Shown one piece after another: positions 1 through 5,742 of a stretch of 8,397 nt of DNA; within the stretch, counting starts at the first letter, position 1; each line of letters starts with the position of its first letter. A model generated the notes under the pieces. The model made no database searches, was not told the origin of the DNA, and saw only the letters and a list, made by a program, of their open reading frames with translations. This DNA comes from Cyanobacteria bacterium OH_CDB_58 (GTDB lineage: Bacteria; Cyanobacteriota; Vampirovibrionia; Gastranaerophilales; Gastranaerophilaceae). The stretch lies in NCBI GenBank assembly GCA_023435965.1, contig JAEZLC010000005.1, positions 1 to 8,397 on the forward strand, written 5' to 3'. The position numbers and the translations under genes are program-made.

Positions 1-9
1 TTAGAGGTT

Positions 10-1176
10 ATGAATATAAGTGCTCAGCCTATCTTTTTAGAGTCAAATGGAAAAAAATATTCTATAAAGCAAGGGCAGTCATCATTTTTGTTAGAAGAAG
101 ATAAGTTAATCATTGATGGAAGACAATATTCTTTTCAGGAAGATTATACTTGCACTACTCAAACCTATAAGTCTTTGGGTATAAAAGTGCACGACTTTGC
201 TACAAACGATAAGCATTCAATCTCTAAGCTTAATATCAAGCATTTAGATCAGCTTTATTATGAAGAACACCCTGATAAAATGCCAAGAAAAATTACTTTC
301 GCTGATATCGGAGGGCAGGATAAAGCAATTGCTGATCTGAAAAAATCTATTGTTTACCCTTTGAAGTTTCCTTCTGCGTACAAAAACAACATATTAAACC
401 ATGGGGTTGTTTTAGCGGGTGGACCGGGAACAGGAAAAACACTTTTGGCACAAGCATTAGCTAATGAAACCGATGCATTTTTCATGCAACTCAACGGATT
501 AGAGATGGAGTCAAAGTGGGTCGGTGCTTCTGAGGAAAACTGGAGAAATCTTTTCCAGACTGCAAAAGATAATCAGCCGAGTATAATTTTTATTGATGAA
601 TTTGATGCTGTTGCAAAAAAACGTGAAGGAAGCGATTCTTCAAGATTTGATGATAAGGTTGTAAATCAGCTGTTGACATTGATGAGTGATTTGGAAAAAA
701 GCAAAGATGAAGTATATGTTATAGTTGCGACCAACAAGTTGAATTTATTGGATGAAGCGATTGTAAGGTCGGGAAGATTCGGTAAACATATCCAGGTTGA
801 AAACCCTGATTTAAAGGGATGTAAGAAGATTTTAGGAATTCATTCTAAAGATAAACCTGTTGCTGATGATTTTGATTTCGACAGTTTTGCAAAAGATCTT
901 TATGAGGCAAAAGTAAGTGGTGCAGATATCGCTCATATAGTCAACGAGGCGAACGCATATGCTTTTGAAAGACTTGGCATATACGAAAAAATGGAAAATG
1001 ATACCTTTGAAGATTCTGACATTTTGTCATTAAAAATCCAATCAGAAGATTTTTACAAGGCTTTAGATGAGTTTAAAGAACAGTCCAAACTTACGGCAGA
1101 TAAGCCAAAAAGGCCAATCGGCTTTGCTCCTGAAAAAGTGGAGGTCAAGTCGCAAGAAAAGTTACTAGCCCATTAA
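10..1176 (+). CDS. Single-module AAA ATPase (CDC48/FtsH-type AAA domain)
   Basis: An ATP-driven remodelling or unfolding protein of the classical AAA family; the substrate is unknown. Seen in the sequence: an N-terminal region of about 95 residues that I do not recognise, then one AAA module. It has Walker A GGPGTGKT (137-144), pore-loop KWVG (169-172), Walker B IIFIDE (192-197), sensor-1 Asn242, arginine-finger candidates Arg253 and Arg256 in the second region of homology, and the GAD sensor-2 segment (304-306). All catalytic residues are present, so it should be active, probably as a hexamer. No protease domain or membrane segment is visible, unlike FtsH, and there is no second AAA module, unlike CDC48. 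The start is uncertain: AGAGG lies only 2 bases before ATG, and the frame is open to the left edge, so translation may begin outside the window. It ends at a hairpin terminator. The family is secure; the role is not. Confidence 0.9.
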   Translation: MNISAQPIFLESNGKKYSIKQGQSSFLLEEDKLIIDGRQYSFQEDYTCTTQTYKSLGIKVHDFATNDKHSISKLNIKHLDQLYYEEHPDKMPRKITFADIGGQDKAIADLKKSIVYPLKFPSAYKNNILNHGVVLAGGPGTGKTLLAQALANETDAFFMQLNGLEMESKWVGASEENWRNLFQTAKDNQPSIIFIDEFDAVAKKREGSDSSRFDDKVVNQLLTLMSDLEKSKDEVYVIVATNKLNLLDEAIVRSGRFGKHIQVENPDLKGCKKILGIHSKDKPVADDFDFDSFAKDLYEAKVSGADIAHIVNEANAYAFERLGIYEKMENDTFEDSDILSLKIQSEDFYKALDEFKEQSKLTADKPKRPIGFAPEKVEVKSQEKLLAH

Positions 1177-1186
1177 TTGGTTTACG

Positions 1187-1213
1187 AAAAGCCGCCTATT
1201 TAGGGCGGCTTTT
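1187..1213. terminator. Bidirectional intrinsic terminator between convergent genes
   Basis: A perfect 10-bp stem (AAAAGCCGCC at 1187-1196 pairing with GGCGGCTTTT at 1204-1213) has a 7-base loop. The G+C core is flanked by A4 on one side and T4 on the other, so it reads as a hairpin plus short U-tract on both strands. It sits 10 bp after the ATPase stop codon and 29 bp after the end of convergent hcp, so it can end both transcripts. Confidence 0.85.
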
Positions 1214-1242
1214 GAATATTTGAAATGTATTTAAAGTATAGG

Positions 1243-2790
1243 TTATCCAAGAATTTGTTTTAAGTCTTTTTCAGGCGTAGAAATGGGTTTTAGCCTGTAT
1301 TTTGATACTAAAATATTTAAAACATTTTCTGACACAAAAGCCGGAAGGGTTGGTCCGATGTAGATGTTTTTTATTCCCAAAAATAAAAGAGTAAGAAGTA
1401 TACATACAGCTTTTTGTTCGTACCAGGAGAGAACAAGAGTTAACGGAAGTTCGTTCACAGAACACTCGAATGCATCCGCCAACGCCAGAGCAACTCTTAT
1501 GGCACTGTAAGCGTCGTTACATTGTCCCATGTCTAGAATTCTCGGGATTCCATTGATTGTTCCCAAATCCAAATCGTTAAATCTGAATTTACCGCATGCC
1601 AGAGTCAGGATTATGGTGTCTTTCGGTGTTTGTTTTACAAATTCTGTATAATAATTTCTTCCCGGTTTTGCCCCATCGCATCCGCCTACCAAGAAAAAGT
1701 GTTTGATGTCTCCATTTTTGACTCCTTCTATTACTTTGTCTGCGACGGACATAACAGTTCCTCTTCCAAATCCTGTTGTTAAAACATCGCCTCCGTTTAT
1801 TCCGGTCATTTTTTTGTTTTCGCTGTAACCACCCAGTTCAAGCGCTTTTTTAATTACCGGAGTAAAGTCTTTTTCTTCTGAAATATGAGATGTATCTGGA
1901 TATTCGACAACAGAAGTCGTGAAAACCCGGTCTTTGTAGCTGTCTTTTACGGGCATGATGCAGTTAGTTGTGAACAAAATAGCTCCTGGTAAGTTATCAA
2001 ATTCTTTTTGTTGATTTTGCCAGGCCGTGCCGAAGTTGCCTTTTAAGTGCTGATATTGTTTAAGTTTTGGATAGGCATGGCAGGGGAGCATTTCCCCGTG
2101 GGTATAGATGTTGATTCCTTTGTCTTTTGTTTGTTCAAGTAAAAGATGTAAATCTCTTAAATCGTGCCCAGTTACGACAATGAATGGTCCTTTTTCAATG
2201 TTTGTTGTAACTTGCGTGGGTTCTGGGGTTCCGAATGTTTCTGTATTTGCAGCATCAAGAAGCTCCATGCATCTTAAATTCACTTCACCTGTCTTTAAGA
2301 CAAGCCCTAAGAGTTCTTCTGCACTGAAGCTTTGGGGTATGGATTTTAAAGCTTCATAAAAAAAGTCATTTACTGCCCTGTCTGTATAACCTAAAACAGC
2401 AGCGTGGTGTGCGTAAGCAGCCATTCCTTTTAATCCGAAGAGAATTAGTGACTTTAAAGATCTAATATCTTCGTTTTCATCCCAAAGGGTCGCCATATCG
2501 TATTTTTGAACTTCTAATCCTTCAAGAGCTTTATTTATTTTTTTCGTAAAGGCCATTATTGAAGGGTTGTCAAAGTTTACGTTGGTGATGGTGATAAATA
2601 GACCGTCTATTATAAGCATATCAGTTTCTTCGGTCGGTATTTTTACGGAACTTGCCAATTCTATTAAAGACTGGGTTAAATCATCCTGAAGATTTGCGGT
2701 ATCGGCTTTTTTTCCGCAAACGCCCATTGATGCTTCGCAACCTTTACCGCCCGCGGTCTGTTCACATTGAAAGCAAAACATTTCTTTCAT
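1243..2790 (-). CDS. hcp: Hybrid cluster protein (hydroxylamine reductase / NO reductase)
   Basis: A cytoplasmic Fe-S protein. The family reduces hydroxylamine to ammonia in vitro and is now regarded mainly as an NO reductase protecting anaerobes from nitrosative stress. Seen: an N-terminal cysteine cluster C6-x2-C9-x8-C18-x6-C25 for the cubane. Every expected hybrid-cluster ligand is present: His209, Glu233, Cys277, Cys371 (GGCDG), Cys399 (LACGK), Cys424 (GQCND), Glu458 and Lys460 (WYEQK). The 515 residues are shorter than the roughly 550 of the Desulfovibrio enzyme; the ligands sit about 35 residues earlier, which places the loss in the N-terminal helical region. The start is fixed by AAGGAG (complement of 2797-2802) 6 bases before ATG. 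It is divergent from a Crp/Fnr regulator, with a palindromic operator at the class II activator position. No hcr reductase gene is adjacent. Confidence 0.96.
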   Translation of the reverse strand: MKEMFCFQCEQTAGGKGCEASMGVCGKKADTANLQDDLTQSLIELASSVKIPTEETDMLIIDGLFITITNVNFDNPSIMAFTKKINKALEGLEVQKYDMATLWDENEDIRSLKSLILFGLKGMAAYAHHAAVLGYTDRAVNDFFYEALKSIPQSFSAEELLGLVLKTGEVNLRCMELLDAANTETFGTPEPTQVTTNIEKGPFIVVTGHDLRDLHLLLEQTKDKGINIYTHGEMLPCHAYPKLKQYQHLKGNFGTAWQNQQKEFDNLPGAILFTTNCIMPVKDSYKDRVFTTSVVEYPDTSHISEEKDFTPVIKKALELGGYSENKKMTGINGGDVLTTGFGRGTVMSVADKVIEGVKNGDIKHFFLVGGCDGAKPGRNYYTEFVKQTPKDTIILTLACGKFRFNDLDLGTINGIPRILDMGQCNDAYSAIRVALALADAFECSVNELPLTLVLSWYEQKAVCILLTLLFLGIKNIYIGPTLPAFVSENVLNILVSKYRLKPISTPEKDLKQILG

Positions 2791-2839
2791 TTTTTTCTCC
2801 TTTTACCTTTTAGGAATAATTTATTTATTTTTTAATTCG

Positions 2840-2881
2840 ATTGTATTAAACTTATCTAATGAAGTTGGTTGCATTTGCAAC
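2840..2881 (-). promoter_or_regulatory. hcp promoter with Crp/Fnr-type operator at -41.5
   Basis: On the minus strand, TACAAT (complement of 2840-2845) is a one-mismatch -10 box, predicting transcription from about 2833. Upstream lies the perfect inverted repeat GTTGC-ATTT-GCAAC (2868-2881), a 5-4-5 arrangement as in Crp/Fnr sites. Its centre (2874.5) is 41.5 bp from the predicted start, the standard position for class II activation. No good -35 box is evident, as expected for an activator-dependent promoter. The same site ends 12 bp before the regulator's ATG, so it could also mediate autoregulation. Binding is inferred. Confidence 0.65.
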
Positions 2882-2892
2882 TAGGAGTGAAT

Positions 2893-3537
2893 ATGTTAAA
2901 TATTGAATTGTTTTCGGGAATTTCCGAAGAAAATATGCTTTCTTTGCTAAGATGTTTGGATATAACTACCAAATCTTATAAAAAGAATGCTGTTATTATT
3001 CCATTTCAAACTAAAATAACATCTATTGGTATAGTCCTCTCAGGTAATATTGAAGTTATAAGAGAGGATATAAACAGGGATAAAATAACATTAGCCAAGC
3101 TTTCAGAAAACGGGATTTTTGCAGAAACAATAGTGTGTGCGGGATTGGAAAAAAGCCCTGTATCTGTTGTTGCAAAAACAAAGTGCGAGATATTATTTAT
3201 CCCTTATGAAAAAATTATTTCGACATGTTCAAAAGCATGTTCTCATCACAAGCGATTGGTGCAGAACATTTTGAAGGTAATTGCTCAAAAAAATCTGTTA
3301 TTAAGTTCACAAATTGATCTTTTAGGTAAAAAAACTACAAGAGAAAAACTGTTAACATATTTAAGGACAGTTAAGGAAGAAAAAGACAGCAAAAATTTTG
3401 TCATCCCATTCAATAGGAATGAATTAGCCGATTTCTTATGTGTGGACAGAAGTGCAATGTCTAGAGAACTCTGTAAAATGAGAGATGACGGTCTAATAAA
3501 ATTTGATAAGAGTTATTTTGAACTCTTGGTTGATTAA
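2893..3537 (+). CDS. Crp/Fnr-family transcriptional regulator, probable HcpR type
   Basis: A DNA-binding regulator, most likely controlling divergent hcp. Seen (214-residue form): an N-terminal cyclic-nucleotide-binding-like beta-barrel (about 5-105), a long dimerisation helix (about 118-145), and a C-terminal winged helix with recognition-helix region NELADFLCVDRSAMSREL (176-193). It has seven cysteines (21, 82, 98, 112, 116, 183, 194); the TCSKAC pair at 112/116 is typical of a clostridial subfamily I recall near hcp and redox genes. The Fnr-type N-terminal cysteine cluster is absent. I chose ATG 2893 because AGGAG (2883-2887) lies 5 bases upstream; a TTG at 2869 would put the start inside the operator. 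The effector (NO, haem or redox state) is inferred from family knowledge. Its stop codon overlaps the convergent PfpI gene. Confidence 0.9.
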   Translation: MLNIELFSGISEENMLSLLRCLDITTKSYKKNAVIIPFQTKITSIGIVLSGNIEVIREDINRDKITLAKLSENGIFAETIVCAGLEKSPVSVVAKTKCEILFIPYEKIISTCSKACSHHKRLVQNILKVIAQKNLLLSSQIDLLGKKTTREKLLTYLRTVKEEKDSKNFVIPFNRNELADFLCVDRSAMSRELCKMRDDGLIKFDKSYFELLVD

Positions 3538-4121
3538 GCTTCTATTTTTGATCCCAACAGTTTAAGGAACTGCGACATCCACTCGGGATGTGCGGGCCAT
3601 GCCGGAGCAGTTACTATGTTTTCGCTGGTGATTGCGTTTGTGAAAGTTGAATTTTCACTTACCCAGTGAGCTCCTGCCATTTCTATATCGGGTTTTAAGG
3701 CAGGGTATGCGGTGCATTTTTTGTGCTGAATAACATCTGCACTCACAAGAAGTTGCGGTCCATGGCAAACTGCTGCAATAGGTTTTTTAGCTTTGTTGAA
3801 GTGTTTGACCATATCTATGACTTTGTTATTTAGTCTGAGGTATTCAGGGGATCTGCCTCCTGGGATTACTAATGCATCATATTCTTCGACGTTTATTTCG
3901 TTGAAAGTTGCATTTAATATAAAATTATGTCCTCTTTTTTCGCTGTATGTCTGATCGCCCTCAAAATCGTGAATGGCAGTTTTTACTTTTTCGCCAACTT
4001 TTTTCCCTGGGCAAACCACAGAAACTTGATGTCCAACCATAGTTAAAATTTGATACGGCACCATTATTTCATAATCTTCAACGAAATCTCCAACGATCAT
4101 TAGAACTAATTTTGCTGACAT
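3534..4121 (-). CDS. DJ-1/PfpI-family protein (DJ-1D / glyoxalase III-like)
   Basis: A cytoplasmic class I glutamine-amidotransferase-fold protein. Members act as cofactor-free glyoxalases on methylglyoxal, have been proposed as deglycases, or were named as proteases. Seen: the acidic residue Glu18 in GDFVEDYE, the nucleophile elbow AVCHGPQLL with Cys119-His120, PGGRSPEYLR (87-96), and a long segment around HDFEGDQTYSEKRGHNF (51-67). That segment is, from memory, characteristic of the plant DJ-1D repeat and its bacterial relatives rather than classical PfpI. The length of 195 residues is close to one such domain. The start has AAGGGG (complement of 4128-4133) 6 bases upstream and an extended -10 promoter. 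A carbonyl or redox stress role fits the neighbouring hcp. The exact substrate cannot be read from sequence. Confidence 0.88.
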   Translation of the reverse strand: MSAKLVLMIVGDFVEDYEIMVPYQILTMVGHQVSVVCPGKKVGEKVKTAIHDFEGDQTYSEKRGHNFILNATFNEINVEEYDALVIPGGRSPEYLRLNNKVIDMVKHFNKAKKPIAAVCHGPQLLVSADVIQHKKCTAYPALKPDIEMAGAHWVSENSTFTNAITSENIVTAPAWPAHPEWMSQFLKLLGSKIEA

Positions 4122-4151
4122 AAATTTCCCCTTAATATATTAATCAAAGGA

Positions 4152-4160
4152 ATTATAACA
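4152..4160 (-). promoter_or_regulatory. Extended -10 promoter for the DJ-1/PfpI gene
   Basis: The minus strand reads TGTTATAAT, a perfect TATAAT with the TGn extension, predicting transcription from about 4145 and a leader of about 23 bases that contains the AAGGGG ribosome site. No -35 match is evident at 16-18 bp, which extended -10 promoters tolerate. No terminator is visible between the upstream membrane-protein gene and this point, so read-through may also supply transcript. Confidence 0.55.
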
Positions 4161-4191
4161 CGCTATTAAATAAATTATATTATTCTACAAT

Positions 4192-5481
4192 CTATTTTTT
4201 ATTAATCTGTTGCTTAAATTCTTCAAGGCTGGTTTTGCCAAAACTGATATTTGAGCTTGCAAGATTTTTCTTTTGCTCCTGATTAAATCTGTATTGTGTG
4301 AATAATCTTGAAATCCCAGCTACAAATAAGCCCATAAAACCTATGCTGAAAGCGAAGGGGACAGCACTTATAAGTGCTTTTTGTTTAAATACTTTCGCAA
4401 ATTCTTCTTCCACTTTTGTACCGTTTTTAGTTGCAAGCTCTTTTGCGAGCTCAGGGAGTTGTGCAAGAGTTTTGGCTTTTAGGTTTTCTTCAATTACATC
4501 TTTGCATTTTCCGCCTTTTTTAAGTATTTGCATGAATCCTTTTTCGAACAATTCGCTTCCTGTAATCACGTAGAATCCTACAAGGGGGAATCTGAACAGA
4601 ACTTCTAAAAGATTTTGTTTTCCTCTGTCTTTTGCTGCTCCAGTATATCCTAAGAATCCGCCAAGAACACATGCTGTCAGTTGGCCTCTTGATAATCCTA
4701 GTTTTCCATTATTATCTGAGAAGTCAAGGCTAAAGTATTTGTTAAAAGTTGCTGCTTTTTTGCTGTTTTTGGGGAATAATTTGTTTCCTGGCGTCAGAAC
4801 AGCTTCGCTTATTGATTGAAGAACCTTGGAGTTTTTGCCTTTTGTTGCGATAAGAGTCGCTAAACCCAAGCATCCAGCAAATACTCCAGCAGCTCCTATT
4901 ATGTGTTTTTTTGCACTTTCTTTTACTTTGTTTTGTCTTTCCTCATTCTCTTCTTTGTTTTTGTTGAGGTTTGCAATATTGTTAAAGTCTGCCTGCTTAA
5001 ATAATTTTAAAGTGAAAAGGTTTTTTGCAAAACTTAGTGAATATTCTGCGATAGGAATTGCTAACGCAGCCAATGATATCGCCGCTTTAGCAGGAATAAG
5101 TTTTTTGATGTTTTCAGGATTTGTTGCCTTGTCTTTTAATAATTCTTCTGCTGGCTTTGAGATAAGTTTTTTTAAGGGTTGATCAAGATTTTTGGAGAAA
5201 ATTTTTCTAAAAACGTTTTCTCCAAGTAATGTGGGGAAGTAATATACCAAAATACTTTCAGTAAATTCAAGCATAGATGTTTCGGCCAAGTCAGGCAGGC
5301 TTCTTGCAAATATGGCTTTAGGAACCCAGTTTACGGCAGTATCTTGCACGAATCTTGAATGTGACAACCCTGAGCCACCTTCTTGCATTGAAATAAGTTT
5401 TGCAAGAGGTTTCATTTTTTTAGGTAATGTGTTGATTAGTTCGGCAGGTGTTGCCTTGAATGATATATTGCTAGTGTTCAT
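4192..5481 (-). CDS. Multi-spanning membrane protein of unknown function
   Basis: I do not recognise a known family. Seen in the 429 residues: about five hydrophobic stretches long enough to span or dip into the membrane (about 132-150, 194-212, 268-284, 293-310, 369-391), and a highly charged linker (172-193). No N-terminal signal peptide and no catalytic motif are visible. The short motif NISF occurs at both ends: NISFKA (5-10) and NISFGK (411-416). Such Phe-containing tags recur in proteins I associate with Gastranaerophilales, including the kinase-like protein here. A possible ribosome site, AAAGGA (complement of 5494-5499), is 12 bases before ATG, somewhat distant. An intrinsic terminator lies only about 33 bp before the start. 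Expression therefore probably needs terminator read-through, consistent with attenuation by the upstream leader. There is a single Trp in the protein. Confidence 0.75.
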   Translation of the reverse strand: MNTSNISFKATPAELINTLPKKMKPLAKLISMQEGGSGLSHSRFVQDTAVNWVPKAIFARSLPDLAETSMLEFTESILVYYFPTLLGENVFRKIFSKNLDQPLKKLISKPAEELLKDKATNPENIKKLIPAKAAISLAALAIPIAEYSLSFAKNLFTLKLFKQADFNNIANLNKNKEENEERQNKVKESAKKHIIGAAGVFAGCLGLATLIATKGKNSKVLQSISEAVLTPGNKLFPKNSKKAATFNKYFSLDFSDNNGKLGLSRGQLTACVLGGFLGYTGAAKDRGKQNLLEVLFRFPLVGFYVITGSELFEKGFMQILKKGGKCKDVIEENLKAKTLAQLPELAKELATKNGTKVEEEFAKVFKQKALISAVPFAFSIGFMGLFVAGISRLFTQYRFNQEQKKNLASSNISFGKTSLEEFKQQINKK

Positions 5482-5514
5482 AATCTCTGATAATCCTTTA
5501 CGTTAAACATGCTG

Positions 5515-5545
5515 AAAAAAAGCCTGACAAAAGTCTGTACAGGCT
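5515..5545 (-). terminator. Intrinsic terminator after the leader ORF (attenuator 3:4 hairpin)
   Basis: In minus-strand RNA, AGCCUG-U-ACA pairs with UGU-CAGGCU (nine base pairs, one bulged U, six-base loop) and runs straight into seven U. It lies 24 bases after the leader ORF stop and about 33 bases before the membrane-protein ATG, leaving no space for a separate promoter clear of the hairpin. Confidence 0.85.
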
Positions 5546-5607
5546 AATTTTTATATTGAAAGCAATTATTTAACGCCAACAAAACACGCCTGCACTTAGC
5601 TGCAAGC
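5537..5607 (-). promoter_or_regulatory. Candidate attenuator: alternative leader RNA pairings
   Basis: Manual folding of the minus-strand RNA gives mutually exclusive pairings. Segment 1 GCUUGCA (5607-5601) pairs with segment 2 UGCAGGC (5594-5588): seven pairs, one G-U, six-base loop. Segment 2, extended to GUGCAGGC (5595-5588), can instead pair with GCCUGUAC (5544-5537): eight pairs, one G-U. The latter uses the 5' arm of the terminator and would abolish it. Segment 1 begins one base after two tandem UGG codons, so a ribosome stalled there would mask it and favour antitermination. This is the logic of classical amino-acid attenuators; the function here is inferred. Confidence 0.6.
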
Positions 5608-5653
5608 ACCACCAATTTTGGTTTAAAGATTTGTTTTGTTGTAGATTACTCAT
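5570..5653 (-). CDS. 27-residue Trp-rich leader peptide (candidate)
   Basis: A short ORF with its own apparent promoter and a possible ribosome site, AAAAGG (complement of 5660-5665), six bases before ATG. The first 13 residues are polar and Asn/Gln-rich (MSNLQQNKSLNQN). The rest is hydrophobic, beginning WWC at 14-16 and ending FCWR at 24-27. Three Trp and two Cys in 27 residues is far above normal use, and there is no acidic residue. The ORF overlaps hairpin segments that compete with the downstream terminator, so the best reading is a regulatory leader peptide sensing charged tRNA-Trp (possibly tRNA-Cys, or a free ligand as TnaC does). Alternatives are a small membrane-active peptide or a secreted disulphide-bridged peptide. 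I recognise no family. The ORF is short enough that chance cannot be excluded. Confidence 0.6.
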   Translation of the reverse strand: MSNLQQNKSLNQNWWCLQLSAGVFCWR

Positions 5654-5673
5654 TTTTTACCTTTTCTACTTAC

Positions 5674-5703
5674 ATTAAAATATAAAACCAAACAATTTGT
5701 CAA
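5674..5703 (-). promoter_or_regulatory. Promoter of the leader peptide / membrane protein unit
   Basis: On the minus strand, a perfect TTGACA (complement of 5698-5703) is followed after 18 bp by TTTAAT (complement of 5674-5679, one mismatch from TATAAT). Transcription would start near 5667, giving a leader of about 14 bases that just includes the AAAAGG ribosome site. It lies in the gap after the ATP-grasp gene, so the leader unit is probably transcribed independently of that gene. Confidence 0.7.
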
Positions 5704-5742
5704 TTGCTATATTTTCCTACATTGTTAATAAATATTAAAATA

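Noticed and set aside
2108..2359. Plus-strand open frame inside hcp as a gene
   Set aside because: It lies wholly antisense to conserved hcp codons, with no ribosome site or recognisable protein features.
2869..2892. Upstream TTG start for the Crp/Fnr regulator
   Set aside because: It would start inside the palindromic operator with no ribosome site, while ATG 2893 has AGGAG at good spacing.
4363..4382. 16-bp perfect palindrome AGCACTTATAAGTGCT followed by T4 on the plus strand, as an antisense terminator
   Set aside because: It lies inside the membrane-protein coding region and reads as ordinary codons (ALISA region). No plus-strand gene or promoter nearby would use it.
4826..5182. Plus-strand open frame inside the membrane-protein gene, with hydrophobic content
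   Set aside because: It is a mirror of hydrophobic codons on the other strand, with no promoter, ribosome site or motif.
5481..5510. Ten-codon mini-ORF whose TGA overlaps the ATG of the membrane protein (ATGA)
   Set aside because: No ribosome site precedes it, as the bases upstream are the terminator U-tract. The overlap is short enough to be chance.
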